Source: Maribacter polysiphoniae
GTDB lineage: Bacteria; Bacteroidota; Bacteroidia; Flavobacteriales; Flavobacteriaceae
NCBI RefSeq assembly: GCF_003148665.1
Contig: NZ_QGGQ01000002.1
Span: forward strand, 434,001-498,000
Reading direction: 5' to 3'
Length of the DNA: 64,000 nucleotides
Below the pieces are notes generated by a model, which saw only the letters and a list, made by a program, of their open reading frames with translations, made no database searches and was not told where the DNA came from. Positions 24,206-35,329 of this stretch are shown one piece after another (the first letter of the stretch is position 1; each line of letters starts with the position of its first letter). Made by a program: the position numbers and the translations under genes.

Positions 24206-27181
24206 TTATTCTTCTATTTCCTCTCCTGAGGCAATCTTCCTTTTCAATGTATCGAACATGACAGGAGTCGCAATGAATACAGATGAATAAGTACCTACAA
24301 CAACACCAACGATCATAGCGAACATAAACCCTCGCAGCGATTCACCACCAAAAACAAATATCGCCAATAATACGACCATTGTAGTTAATGAGGTGTTCAA
24401 CGTACGACCTAGGGTACTGTTCACAGCAGAGTTAACATTGTCCCCACCGCGCCATCCGCGCTCACCGATGATTTCACGTATACGGTCAAATACCACCACG
24501 GTATCATTCAGCGAATATCCGATTACGGTCAATATAGCCGCAATAAAGGCTTGGTCAATCTCCATATTAAATGGCATTATCTTACCCGTTAAGGAGAAAA
24601 TACCCAATACGATCAGCACATCATGGAATACAGCCACAACCGCACCCAATGAAAATTGCCATTTTCTAAAACGTAAAAGGATGTATAGGAACACTACCGC
24701 CAAAGAACCTAAGATGGCCAAAAAGGCATTCTTCTTAATATCATCCGCAATGGTAGGCCCTACTTTAATGGACTGCATGATACCTACAGTTTTATCCGCA
24801 CTACCAACAATGAAATCGGATTTTGTAGTTCCGTCGGGAAGGTATTTTTGTAGGGATGTATATAGTTTATCCTGAATCTCATTATCAACCTCTACCCCTT
24901 CCGCTTCCACTTTATATGGAGTGGTTATTTTAATCTGATTAGCCTCACCATAGGTTTTCACATTGGTACCACTACCAAAAACCGTATTCAACTCAGAAGC
25001 AATCTCTGAAGCACTCACCTCATGTTCAAAACGAACTTGGTATGAGCGTCCTCCTATAAAATCGACCCCTTGTTGCAAACCAGGTCCAAAGAACAAAGAG
25101 AACAATCCTATCCCAACCATAACCGTTGAAATCACATAAGCGATTTTTCGCTTGGCCAAGAAATCGATATTCAAGTTTGTGAATAGATTCTTCGTTAAGG
25201 AAGTTGAGAAATCCAACTTTCTTTCCTTACCGCTCAAATACCAATCTACCAATAACCTTGTAATGAATATTGCAGTGAACAAGGAAGTAATGATACCTAT
25301 CAATAAGGTAGTCGCAAATCCTTTAATAGGTCCTGAACCAAAAAGGAACAAGATCAATGCCGTTAAACCAGTAGTGATGTTGGCATCCAGAATCGATGAA
25401 AGGGCATTGCCAAAACCATCGGCAACCGCTTGGGACTTTCCTTTTCCCCTAGCGACCTCTTCCTTGATCCGTTCAAAGATAAGTACGTTGGCATCAACCG
25501 CCATACCTATGGTCAAAACAATACCGGCTATACCAGGTAATGTTAGTACCGCACTTAAGCTGGTTAGCACCCCAAAAATCAAAAGAATGTTCAACAACAA
25601 GGCAACATCAGCAAAGAGTCCGGCCTTACCGTAATAGAACACCATCCAGATCAACACAATGGCCATGGCAATCAAGAACGAAGAAAAACCGCTATCAATA
25701 GCCTCTTGGCCCAAAGAAGGCCCTACAACATTCGATTGTATAATTTCCGCTTTCGCTGGAAGTTTACCGGCGCGTAATACGTTGGCAATATCCTTGGTTT
25801 CCTCAACGGTGAATGAACCTGTGATCTCAGTACCACCACCGGAAATACCACCTACAACGGAACAACCGGGAGCCGTATATACTTTATTGTCCAGAACAAC
25901 CGCAATACCTGTATTATTGACATTCGCATCGCTGGTTAATTTCTGCCATTCCTTGGCACCCCTTGAGTTCATACTCATTGATACCGCAGGCTTGTTGTAT
26001 TCGTCATAAGTATCACGTGCATCACTAACGACGTCCCCACTTATTCTTGGGGTATTCGATCTATTTGATTTTAAGGCATATAGATCAAGTATTTCCACAT
26101 CACTGGTGGAAGGTCGTTCCCACAAGAACTTTGTATACTGTATATCCGCAGGCAATAACCTTCTAATTTCTGGCATCCTAAGGTATTCCCCTACTTTGGC
26201 GGTATCCTTAACCGCTGCCCTAAACATGGCGTGGGTACCTGGATTTGCAGGCAATAGGATATCATATAAAGGATTTACTTGACTTGCAAGATCCAAGGAA
26301 TCGGTAACATCGGATAATAAGGAATCCAATTCAGACTCTTCTTTTACCGGCTCTTCGACTTTTTCCGTTTTAACAAGTGACTTTAGTTTTTCATTGGCAG
26401 CAACAATAAAGTTTCCAAAACTAGGATTGTTCTGCTCATAGGTTTCCCAAAATTCCAATTGGGCGGTACTTGATAAAAGCTCTTGGGCCCTTGCAATATC
26501 CCTTGCCCCTGGCAATTCGACCAAAATACGACCGGAATTTCCTTCCCTTTGGATATTAGGTTGTGTAACCCCAAATCCATCGATACGTTCCCGTAATACC
26601 TCAAAAGCGGAAACAATGGACTCATCGATCTTTCTTCGTATGATGGGCTTAACCTCATCATCGGTCATTTGAAAGTTCACCTCATCACTTAAACCTTTAT
26701 TCGCGAAAATATCAGGTGAGGCCAATTTGGTATCTCCCTTAATATTATCGAATGCCTCAAAAAATAGATCGACATACGTATCATCACTACTCTTGGATGC
26801 GGCATCGGCATCGGCCAAGGCTTTATTGAAGATAGGACTGTTTGTATTATCAGCGAGACCTTTCAAGATATCCTTTACAGATATCTGCAGTGTCACGTTT
26901 ATTCCACCTTTAAGGTCAAGACCTTTATTCAGCTCTTTCTTTTTAGCTTCATTATACGTGGTATATCCTAATATTGAATTGCCTCCAATGGAATCGAGAT
27001 AACTGAGTTCAACCTCTTCCCTTTTCGAAAGATAATCCTCCTCGGAATTCGATATTTTATTGATTGCATATTCTTCAGCATCGTTTTCAATTTTAGCCGT
27101 AATAAACGTGTATGATAATTGATAGATACTAACGAGCCCGAATAAGAAGGCAAAAAGCTTTATAAGTCCTTTATTTTGCAT
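24206..27181 (-). CDS. secDF: Fused protein translocase subunits SecD-SecF
   Basis: About 991 residues from the ATG at 27181 (MQNKGLIKLFAFLFGL). An upstream ATG at 27214 would add eleven residues and is less likely. SecD and SecF use the proton gradient to help pull proteins through SecYEG. The SecD half has DLKGGINVTLQISV near residue 90, a long periplasmic domain, and the membrane block ending VDANVLIFERIKEE. The SecF half has QQGVDFIGGRSYQVRF near residue 710 and GYSLNDTVVVFDRIRE. About twelve membrane segments are predicted. Fusion of SecD and SecF is usual in Bacteroidota. Export through Sec feeds both the lipoprotein and type IX routes encoded elsewhere in the window. Confidence 0.97.
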   Translation of the reverse strand: MQNKGLIKLFAFLFGLVSIYQLSYTFITAKIENDAEEYAINKISNSEEDYLSKREEVELSYLDSIGGNSILGYTTYNEAKKKELNKGLDLKGGINVTLQISVKDILKGLADNTNSPIFNKALADADAASKSSDDTYVDLFFEAFDNIKGDTKLASPDIFANKGLSDEVNFQMTDDEVKPIIRRKIDESIVSAFEVLRERIDGFGVTQPNIQREGNSGRILVELPGARDIARAQELLSSTAQLEFWETYEQNNPSFGNFIVAANEKLKSLVKTEKVEEPVKEESELDSLLSDVTDSLDLASQVNPLYDILLPANPGTHAMFRAAVKDTAKVGEYLRMPEIRRLLPADIQYTKFLWERPSTSDVEILDLYALKSNRSNTPRISGDVVSDARDTYDEYNKPAVSMSMNSRGAKEWQKLTSDANVNNTGIAVVLDNKVYTAPGCSVVGGISGGGTEITGSFTVEETKDIANVLRAGKLPAKAEIIQSNVVGPSLGQEAIDSGFSSFLIAMAIVLIWMVFYYGKAGLFADVALLLNILLIFGVLTSLSAVLTLPGIAGIVLTIGMAVDANVLIFERIKEEVARGKGKSQAVADGFGNALSSILDANITTGLTALILFLFGSGPIKGFATTLLIGIITSLFTAIFITRLLVDWYLSGKERKLDFSTSLTKNLFTNLNIDFLAKRKIAYVISTVMVGIGLFSLFFGPGLQQGVDFIGGRSYQVRFEHEVSASEIASELNTVFGSGTNVKTYGEANQIKITTPYKVEAEGVEVDNEIQDKLYTSLQKYLPDGTTKSDFIVGSADKTVGIMQSIKVGPTIADDIKKNAFLAILGSLAVVFLYILLRFRKWQFSLGAVVAVFHDVLIVLGIFSLTGKIMPFNMEIDQAFIAAILTVIGYSLNDTVVVFDRIREIIGERGWRGGDNVNSAVNSTLGRTLNTSLTTMVVLLAIFVFGGESLRGFMFAMIVGVVVGTYSSVFIATPVMFDTLKRKIASGEEIEE

Positions 27182-27221
27182 TGGTAATGAATATTTTAAG
27201 TGAGCTTTTCTCAACAGCCTG

Positions 27222-27252
27222 CAAATATATGATTTACCCTAAGAATTGGCAA
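27222..27252 (-). promoter_or_regulatory. Promoter of secDF
   Basis: On the minus strand TTG (27252-27250) and TATATTTG (27229-27222) are separated by 20 bases, close to the Bacteroidota consensus. The box lies 41 bases before the secDF ATG and behind the mdh terminator, so secDF has its own promoter. Confidence 0.6.
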
Positions 27253-27271
27253 TATATTTATGAGTTATTGT

Positions 27272-27312
27272 AAAAAACAAAGGCACCCCGATTTTTTTTA
27301 TCAGGATGCCTT
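27272..27312 (-). terminator. mdh: Intrinsic terminator of mdh
   Basis: A 13-pair stem (with G-U pairs) forms between 27280-27292 and 27300-27312, with an A-rich loop and a TTTTTTAC run after it on the minus strand. It lies 26 bases past the mdh stop. Confidence 0.75.
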
Positions 27313-27337
27313 GGATAACATTTTGTATTACTTTGTC

Positions 27338-28264
27338 TTAAACGTCCAAAAGTCCGTTCGTTTTCGAAACACCTTCGGCACTCTCTTTCATTTTTGCTTT
27401 TTCGGCATCGGACAATGGAATATCAACGATTTTCTCTATACCGTTTTTACCCAATATAACAGGAACACCGATACATATATCATTAAGACCGTATTCACCT
27501 TCCAAGAAGGTAGAACATGGGAACATTTTCTTCTGATCGCAAGCAATGGCCTGAACCAAGGCTGAAACCGCAGCACCTGGAGCATACCATGCGCTGGTAC
27601 CCAATAGTTTGGTCAAAGTGGCCCCACCAACTTTCGTATCCTCAACGACTTGTTGTAGACGATCCTCTTTTATAAATTCGGATACCTTAATACTATTACG
27701 CGTAGCGTGTGATGCCAATGGTACCATTCCTGTATCACTATGACCTCCTATTACCATACCATCAATATCGGATATTGGGGCTTCCAAGGCTTCTGCCAAA
27801 CGATATTTGAAACGGGCACTATCCAAAGCGCCACCCATACCAATAATCCTATTTTTTGGTAATCCTGTTACTTTATGTGCCAAGTAGGTCATGGTATCCA
27901 TAGGGTTACTTACGACGATCAAAATTACATTTGGTGAATGCTCAATAAGACTCATAGCCACCGTTTTGACTATACCGGCATTAATACCGATCAGTTCTTC
28001 CCTGGTCATTCCCGGTTTTCTTGGAATACCGGATGTGATCACAGCGATATCACTACCAGCTGTTTTGGCGTAATCACTTGTGCTTCCTGTAATTTTTGTG
28101 TCGAACCCATTTAAAGAGGCTGTTTGCATCAAGTCCATGGCCTTACCTTCGGCATACCCTTCCTTAATATCCAATATCACCACTTCAGAGGCGAAATCCT
28201 TAATAGCAATATACTCGGCACAACTTGCGCCAACAGCACCTGCACCTACTACGGTAACTTTCAT
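27338..28264 (-). CDS. mdh: Malate dehydrogenase (NAD-dependent, LDH-like type)
   Basis: A 308-residue citric acid cycle enzyme that interconverts malate and oxaloacetate. The Rossmann motif VVGAGAVGASCAEY opens the protein. GIPRKPGMTREELIGINAGI follows near residue 80, VSNPMDTMTYLAHK near residue 118, and IGGHSDTGMVPLA near residue 171 holds the catalytic histidine. The arginine in RKPGMTR marks malate rather than lactate specificity. Length is normal and the ATG at 28264 directly begins the Rossmann strand. The gene has its own terminator and promoter-like box. It stands upstream of secDF on the same strand. Confidence 0.97.
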   Translation of the reverse strand: MKVTVVGAGAVGASCAEYIAIKDFASEVVILDIKEGYAEGKAMDLMQTASLNGFDTKITGSTSDYAKTAGSDIAVITSGIPRKPGMTREELIGINAGIVKTVAMSLIEHSPNVILIVVSNPMDTMTYLAHKVTGLPKNRIIGMGGALDSARFKYRLAEALEAPISDIDGMVIGGHSDTGMVPLASHATRNSIKVSEFIKEDRLQQVVEDTKVGGATLTKLLGTSAWYAPGAAVSALVQAIACDQKKMFPCSTFLEGEYGLNDICIGVPVILGKNGIEKIVDIPLSDAEKAKMKESAEGVSKTNGLLDV

Positions 28265-28298
28265 ATGATTTTGTTTTTAGTTGTTAATTTTAACGGTA

Positions 28299-28306
28299 CA
28301 AAAGTA
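28299..28306 (-). promoter_or_regulatory. Candidate -7 promoter box for mdh
   Basis: TACTTTTG on the minus strand matches TAnnTTTG and lies 35 bases before the mdh ATG. A TTTTTTTG lies only 12 bases further upstream, closer than the usual spacing. Confidence 0.45.
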
Positions 28307-28515
28307 CTGAAACGTACGCAAAAAAATATGACAAAAATCAGTTTATATTATTCTTCCCTACCATTACAAGCACCTTTAAAATACGGCTTTTGTTAAAGAA
28401 AAGTACTGTTCAACGAAGATTTGGTAAAATTAGTGTCATACATCGAATTTTAGCAATACCCGAACAGCCTTTGTCGTTATATTTTTATTGACCCCGAATC
28501 TATAACAACCTACTG

Positions 28516-28890
28516 ATGAAAAAACTATTTTCATTCCTTGCAATTGTCGGCATCATATTAGCCAGTAATTGCTCCAGAATACCAGAGAACAATGATCCCG
28601 TAATTGGAATATGGACAAGTTTATCCACACTTACCGCAAGTGATACCGGAAAAGTATCAACGCGTTTTGAATGGATATTCAATGACGCCTATCTTGGTCG
28701 ATACCACATCAAGGAGAATGGCGTTGTTGTTGCCAAAACCGATTTTAGTTGGAAAGAAGTAGACGGTGTATACACCATCTGTTATCCCGGATTGGAAGAC
28801 AAGCCAGACGATAAGGTTACCATGAAGGATACACCGGAACAAGCTTCACTTATCGATGAAAAAGGAAACATCATTGCGGTAAGGGAATAA
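28516..28890 (+). CDS. Small lipocalin-like lipoprotein
   Basis: A 124-residue protein with a lipoprotein signal (MKKLFSFLAIVGIILASNC, cysteine at residue 19) not followed by acidic residues, so it may remain on the inner face of the outer membrane. The mature part has the pattern of small Bacteroidota lipocalin-like domains: GIWTSL, FEWIFNDAYLGRYHI and FSWKEVDGVYTICYPG strands. No enzyme motif is present and its ligand is unknown. It stands alone with a terminator-like hairpin downstream. A perfect DnaA-box-like TTATCCACA inside the gene at 28621 is probably chance. Confidence 0.65.
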   Translation: MKKLFSFLAIVGIILASNCSRIPENNDPVIGIWTSLSTLTASDTGKVSTRFEWIFNDAYLGRYHIKENGVVVAKTDFSWKEVDGVYTICYPGLEDKPDDKVTMKDTPEQASLIDEKGNIIAVRE

Positions 28891-28954
28891 TAGATTACAT
28901 CCTTAATACGATTAAGGACTCTTGGACTGAACACAATCCATCTTACTCAATTAA

Positions 28955-28989
28955 AAAAGCCACGATCCCCAAAATCGAGGCTTTTCTTT
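28955..28989 (+). terminator. Intrinsic terminator after the small lipoprotein gene
   Basis: AAAAGCC-A-CGAT pairs with ATCG-A-GGCTTTT around an 8-base loop, with a single A-A mismatch, and is followed by TTTTCTTTATTT. It lies 65 bases after the stop. Confidence 0.6.
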
Positions 28990-29547
28990 ATTTCAATAAT
29001 CAAATAAACCTACTTAATCAAAAGCCCTTCATACCTCCTATTTAGGTTTATCTTATTTACAACGATCAAAATCCTTACCCCAATACAGAACCTTGTAGAA
29101 ACTCTTTATACAAAGACATACAGTATTTCAAAATAACACACTAAACAGAATCAAGAGAACGATGTAACACAATTCCCAATAAATTTAGTTTCCAAATTTT
29201 CAGCATCCAAGATCATTAGGTCCCCTTCTCCTTGTTTTGTAGCACATGCCGAATGTTTACCGAACAACCTTAAGACGTGATATTCATACCATTAGTATGA
29301 AGATTCGATAAACGGTTCAATTTATCGGTTGAAATGCACTTAAAAGGCAATGTGTTTTCGGATTAACAGCAAATATATCAGATAAACCGTAATTAACTTT
29401 TACACAATCCCCAATACAAACCCCACTTACAAGTACTTTAACCTGTATAAAACAAGATTAAATATCAATGCTACTTTTGAATTTTTGAGTAAAGATTTAA
29501 TCTGCAAGCCTATGAAAAAATATTGATTACCATAACAGGAGGCTAAT
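28990..29547. other. AT-rich non-coding region with two perfect inverted repeats
   Basis: About 560 bases with no ORF worth naming. It contains TTCATAC-CATTA-GTATGAA (29283-29301) and CGATAAA-CGGTTCAA-TTTATCG (29306-29327), five bases apart. The length is unusual for this compact region. A small RNA or a lost gene is possible, but no promoter and terminator pair frames it clearly. Confidence 0.35.
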
Positions 29548-29586
29548 AAAAAAGCCTCGATCGTCTGTTAGGACAACCAAGGCTTT
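29548..29586 (-). terminator. Intrinsic terminator of the beta-barrel protein gene
   Basis: A 15-pair stem forms between 29551-29565 and 29572-29586, helped by four G-U pairs, with a 6-base loop. On the minus strand T residues follow. It lies 25 bases after the stop at 29611. Confidence 0.75.
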
Positions 29587-29610
29587 AAAACATAGTTCTG
29601 TTACCTAACA

Positions 29611-30615
29611 CTACCTAAAACCGAAATTCATACCTACTGATAAGGTATTGAATTCCGCAATGGCATAATCGGCATGCAACCTAAAGAATCCCAATTTTAA
29701 TTTCGCACCAAGGTTGGCGGTCATACCGCTAGCTTTCCTTTTAATGGAGAAGGGATCGACATATGTTTGTTGAAAAGGCCCTGACTGCACCCGATAGGTA
29801 CCCAGTACATCGGTAGTCGACGACCCGGATAGATACCCTAAGCCTCCATAAAAATTAATGATGGGAAGCTTTGTAGAGACCACCGCCTGAAAAACCCAGG
29901 TATTAACATCAACCTCCAATTTCTGATCCTCACCATCTACGATACTTGAATTGGTAAAATCATAAGACCCATCCAAATGGGTGTATCCAATTACCGCTGA
30001 TATGGCCACAGGTAAAATCTTATCCGCGGGAAGGTGCTTGGTAAATTCATGTTGTATACCTACACCATACATCCCTATTTTATATTCATCAGTACTGACT
30101 TTAGGCAAGAACCTTGCCTTCAACTCGGTCCCTTTTATCAATCCAACACTCGCTTGTATAAAAGCGGAAGGCACAAAATTGATACTTTCAGAGGCCAAAC
30201 CGGTAGGCAATTCAATATCTTGCCTCAACAAGCCATTCTCATCCTCGATATACACATTGACCCCTTCAATATCACCCAAAGCACTGGATACTAATTTTGA
30301 GGTACTACCATCTGAAAACTTTAGGTTCTCATAATCGGCCGTATTCAATTCAAAGGCTTTTTTATCATCCTTGTTCTTGTAGTTGGCCATGTTTCCGATT
30401 ATTGATACCTCAAAACCCCCTAAAGGTTTGGCATCTGCCGTATTGTACCAACCACTGGAAAGACTATACATAAATCCTTCTGAGGCCGGAGCAAGATAAT
30501 CGGTGGTGAATCTTTCGGCATCATTGAGTCCTGCCGCCAATATTTCATTGATATTGGATTGTGCCGAGGCTTGTAAACCAAAGGCCACTGCTACTAGGGA
30601 TACTATTCGTTTCAT
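29611..30615 (-). CDS. Outer-membrane beta-barrel-like protein (possibly DUF6588)
   Basis: A 334-residue exported protein with a signal peptide (MKRIVSLVAVAFGLQASAQ). The mature part starts with a helix NINEILAAGLNDAERFTTDYLAPASEGFMYSLSSGWYNTA and continues as amphipathic beta strands with Gly/Tyr/Phe pairs. It ends SVGMNFGFR, consistent with a small barrel. I believe it belongs to DUF6588, a Bacteroidota family of unknown function, but I cannot confirm this here. It follows gyrB on the same strand with a terminator hairpin in the 72-base gap. It therefore either depends on read-through or has a promoter inside the gyrB end. Confidence 0.7.
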   Translation of the reverse strand: MKRIVSLVAVAFGLQASAQSNINEILAAGLNDAERFTTDYLAPASEGFMYSLSSGWYNTADAKPLGGFEVSIIGNMANYKNKDDKKAFELNTADYENLKFSDGSTSKLVSSALGDIEGVNVYIEDENGLLRQDIELPTGLASESINFVPSAFIQASVGLIKGTELKARFLPKVSTDEYKIGMYGVGIQHEFTKHLPADKILPVAISAVIGYTHLDGSYDFTNSSIVDGEDQKLEVDVNTWVFQAVVSTKLPIINFYGGLGYLSGSSTTDVLGTYRVQSGPFQQTYVDPFSIKRKASGMTANLGAKLKLGFFRLHADYAIAEFNTLSVGMNFGFR

Positions 30616-30638
30616 TTGTCTGAATTTTCCCTAAAACT

Positions 30639-30668
30639 AAAAATCCCGACGGTATCGTCAGGATTTTT
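30639..30668 (-). terminator. gyrB: Intrinsic terminator of gyrB
   Basis: The stem AAAAATCCTGACG / CGTCGGGATTTTT on the minus strand (one G-T pair) has a 4-base loop and ends in a T run. It begins 20 bases after the gyrB stop and ends only 24 bases before the ATG of the next gene. Confidence 0.8.
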
Positions 30669-30687
30669 GTTGTGTAACTACTGTTTT

Positions 30688-32631
<1,944 letters not shown>

Positions 32632-32668
32632 TTAAGTTGTTGTAATCATTATAATTTTTGCAATCTTA

Positions 32669-32676
32669 CAAATATA
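32669..32676 (-). promoter_or_regulatory. Candidate -7 promoter box for gyrB
   Basis: TATATTTG on the minus strand matches TAnnTTTG and lies 41 bases before the gyrB ATG. Confidence 0.45.
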
Positions 32677-32772
32677 ACCAATACCCTATGGAATATAGGC
32701 CTTTGGCTTTTATTTAACCTTGAAGTTATCAACAATAATTGTGGAAAATATAAGCATCCTTTTTACAGCCTT

Positions 32773-32844
32773 AGGGAAAACCCTGAGTTATAAAACCACA
32801 TAGTTTACCTGATGTATGCGGGGTTTATTGTTAGCAACTTGCAT
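32773..32844 (+). promoter_or_regulatory. Shared upstream element, copy A
   Basis: A 72-base segment that aligns without gaps to 40515-40586. It starts with the inverted repeat AGGG-AAAA-CCCT, then CCCTGA, a TAAAA tract, CACA, TTTACCTGATGTAT (14 identical bases) and AGCAACTT. It ends 24 bases before the lipocalin-like gene. It is probably a promoter with an activator site, common to the lipoprotein cassette. Confidence 0.65.
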
Positions 32845-32868
32845 ATATAATATTAACACCCGAATACG

Positions 32869-33345
32869 ATGAAAAAATTTGATTGTATATGCCTCATGGT
32901 TGTCATGCTCATTGCTGTTTCTTGCACAAATGATGATGCTGATAATTTGACCCAAGATGTCATTATTGGCACCTGGAAACCAATTAAAGAAGCAGTTTTT
33001 GCAGACGACGGAACGCCAGAGGTATTTGATAAGACTCCCTGCGAGCAAACCAGCAGATTTATCTTTGAAACAAATGGCAACTTTACCTATACGGAGTTTG
33101 AAGATGAAGAAGGTGGAGGTTGCGTACCCGATGAAAGTTTTATTCTGGATGGTACTTGGGTAAAACTCGGGACGGGCCGCTATGAATTTAGTTTCACCTA
33201 TTTTAATTCGAGTACCCAACTGGGTGAAAGCGATTCACAAATACCTGATAAAGTAGTGTTCTCCAATGCCAATAGTACCATGCGCATTATTGAGCTAGTC
33301 GATGAAGGCGAGAAATACATTGAATTGGTACGGGTAAATCAATAA
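32869..33345 (+). CDS. Lipocalin-like lipoprotein
   Basis: A 158-residue lipoprotein with the lipobox cysteine at residue 19 followed by TNDDAD, the acidic type of signal linked to surface export in Bacteroidota. The mature protein resembles small lipocalin-like domains: IIGTWKPIKEAVF, FIFETNGNFTYTEFED, GTWVKLGTGRYEFSFTYF, then MRIIELVDEGEKYIELVRV. A cysteine pair (CEQ and GCV) may form a disulfide. It is the first gene after shared element copy A and begins a run of plus-strand genes that includes the two LRR lipoproteins and the two-component system. Confidence 0.75.
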   Translation: MKKFDCICLMVVMLIAVSCTNDDADNLTQDVIIGTWKPIKEAVFADDGTPEVFDKTPCEQTSRFIFETNGNFTYTEFEDEEGGGCVPDESFILDGTWVKLGTGRYEFSFTYFNSSTQLGESDSQIPDKVVFSNANSTMRIIELVDEGEKYIELVRVNQ

Positions 33346-33373
33346 TTGAACTCCACACGTTAAAATAATAATC

Positions 33374-33730
33374 ATGAAAAAGCAACATATTTATTTATTG
33401 ATTACCGTATTGGTAATGACCATGACTTCTTGTAGTAAAGATGATGGTGAGGTGGTGAAAGAACCTGTTAAAAGTAGTGCCAAACAAATTACCGGTTTTG
33501 TGTTTAAAGCAGTTGATAATGATGCGATTACCGAAGATGTGACTGCAATACTAAACGAAACCAACAAAACCATTAGCGCAACGGTTGCCAATGGTACTGA
33601 TGTCACATCGTTAACCCCCACCATTATAGTTTCTGACAAAGCTGTTGTTGACCAAAGTGGAGCAAAAGATTTTTCTTCACCCGTTGACTATGCTGTAACA
33701 GCAGAGGATGGTACAAAAGCCACTTATACC
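33374..33730 (+). repeat. Tandem duplication, first copy (5' part of an LRR lipoprotein gene)
   Basis: The first 357 bases of this gene are closely similar to 35330-35686. They cover the signal peptide and first beta domain. Long stretches differ by single bases only, for example in the first 50 bases after the start codon. This shows a duplication more recent than the divergence of the LRR parts, or gene conversion. Confidence 0.75.
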
Positions 33731-35302
33731 ACATCGGTTACAATTACTCCTAATGACGCCAAACAAATTTTAAGCTTTGTTTTTAGAGTTGAAGATAATG
33801 CTGCTTTAAATGAAGATATTGAAGCTACTATTAATGAAGATACAAAGCTCATTAATGCTACAGTACCTTACGGTACTAATATCAACGAATTGACACCCTT
33901 TATAACCATATCTGAATCAGCCATTATAACACCAACCGGTATACAGAATTTCACTTCAGTAATTAAATATGAGGTAAGTGCCCAAGATGCATCTGTTGTA
34001 ACCTATGATGCAAAAGTAAATGTAACACCAAATAGCGAAAAACAAATTTTGAGTTTTGGTTTTTCATTTACAGAAAACCCCATTTCAACTAATATTATTG
34101 GCACTATTGATGAAGGAGATAAAACAATAACCTTTGATGTCCCATACGGAACCGTTGTCAGTGCTTTACTGCCCAATTTAACTATAAGTAATGGTGCTAC
34201 TGTATCTCCAGAAGGGCTACAAGATTTTAGTAACCCTATTGAATATGTAGTCACAGCAGAAGATGGGTCTACAGAAACCTATAAAGCGACAAGGGTTGTT
34301 TCACAAAGAAATATTTTACTCGCCATTCTTAGTGCAAACCCACGTAATACAATTGATTGGGACTTAAACGATCAAGATATTAGCCATTGGGAAGGAGTTA
34401 CTCTGGATGCAAATAATAACATAATAGAATTAAGATTATCAAACAAATCCATAGATAAACTACCCTTTGCAATAAGCCAACTAAAAAAATTGCAGAATCT
34501 GACATTAGTTTCAAATGATATAGTGACAATTCCTGAATCAATATCCGAATTACAAGATCTTAGGATATTGAATTTACGCGATAATAAATTAAATTTATTG
34601 CCAAAAGAAATTGGCAGTTTAACTAATTTAAGATCATTAATACTAGAAAAAAATGGTTTTCATGCTCTTTCTCTTCCTCGAGAAATAAGTCAATTAACTA
34701 ATCTCAGAAATTTAGATCTTTCTCATAATAACTTTTCCTCTATCCCTGATTTTATATTTGACATGACTTCATTATTAGATTTAGATTTTAATACAAATCA
34801 TTTTTTAACTACCATACCCCCAGAAATTAATCAACTAACAAATCTTATACATCTTAACTTAGCTAAGACCAACTTAAGCTCTTTACCAACAGAATTTGGT
34901 CATCTAACAAATCTTACTGACTTATCGCTTTATGACAATAATTTTACGCACATACCTCAATCCATATCAAGCTTAAACCAATTAAAAACATTAGATTTTA
35001 GATATAATGCTTTGACCTTTATCCCGATAGGAATTAAACAACTCTCTAATTTAACTTCCCTCTCATTAAGTGGGAACCAAATTAGCTACATCCCTTTTGA
35101 AATGGGACAAATGATTAATCTATCGTTTTTGAATTTACAATTCAACGAGCTAAATGATATTCCTATTGAAATTGGACAGCTTGTAAATCTTAGATCTCTT
35201 ATCCTAAGCGGAAACAATCTAACAACATTACCACAAGCAGTTTGCAATTTAGAAAATACAGGTACAAATGTTCAAGTTGATGATGGCGTTATCTGCCAGT
35301 GA
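33374..35302 (+). CDS. Leucine-rich-repeat lipoprotein with three DUF5018-like beta domains
   Basis: A 642-residue protein. The lipoprotein signal ends at Cys20, followed by SKDDGE, fitting surface export. Three related domains of about 90 residues follow (near 35-127, 128-220 and 221-308). Each begins KQI(T/L)xFxF, and each has a YEV-type strand near its end. They resemble DUF5018-like or cadherin-like beta-sandwiches. An LRR cap (AILSANPRNTIDWDL, residues 313-345) leads into about twelve LRRs of the type LxxLxLxxNxLxxIP, each near 23 residues. The gene is AT-rich compared with its surroundings. Likely role: binding protein or glycan partners at the surface, by inference. A close paralog follows 27 bases after. 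Confidence 0.82.
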   Translation: MKKQHIYLLITVLVMTMTSCSKDDGEVVKEPVKSSAKQITGFVFKAVDNDAITEDVTAILNETNKTISATVANGTDVTSLTPTIIVSDKAVVDQSGAKDFSSPVDYAVTAEDGTKATYTTSVTITPNDAKQILSFVFRVEDNAALNEDIEATINEDTKLINATVPYGTNINELTPFITISESAIITPTGIQNFTSVIKYEVSAQDASVVTYDAKVNVTPNSEKQILSFGFSFTENPISTNIIGTIDEGDKTITFDVPYGTVVSALLPNLTISNGATVSPEGLQDFSNPIEYVVTAEDGSTETYKATRVVSQRNILLAILSANPRNTIDWDLNDQDISHWEGVTLDANNNIIELRLSNKSIDKLPFAISQLKKLQNLTLVSNDIVTIPESISELQDLRILNLRDNKLNLLPKEIGSLTNLRSLILEKNGFHALSLPREISQLTNLRNLDLSHNNFSSIPDFIFDMTSLLDLDFNTNHFLTTIPPEINQLTNLIHLNLAKTNLSSLPTEFGHLTNLTDLSLYDNNFTHIPQSISSLNQLKTLDFRYNALTFIPIGIKQLSNLTSLSLSGNQISYIPFEMGQMINLSFLNLQFNELNDIPIEIGQLVNLRSLILSGNNLTTLPQAVCNLENTGTNVQVDDGVICQ

Positions 35303-35329
35303 AAATTAAATTTTAAAAAATATAAAATC

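Noticed and set aside
28621-28629. Perfect DnaA box TTATCCACA as part of a replication origin
   Set aside because: It is a single site inside a coding sequence, with no cluster of boxes, no dnaA gene and no AT-rich unwinding element beside it.
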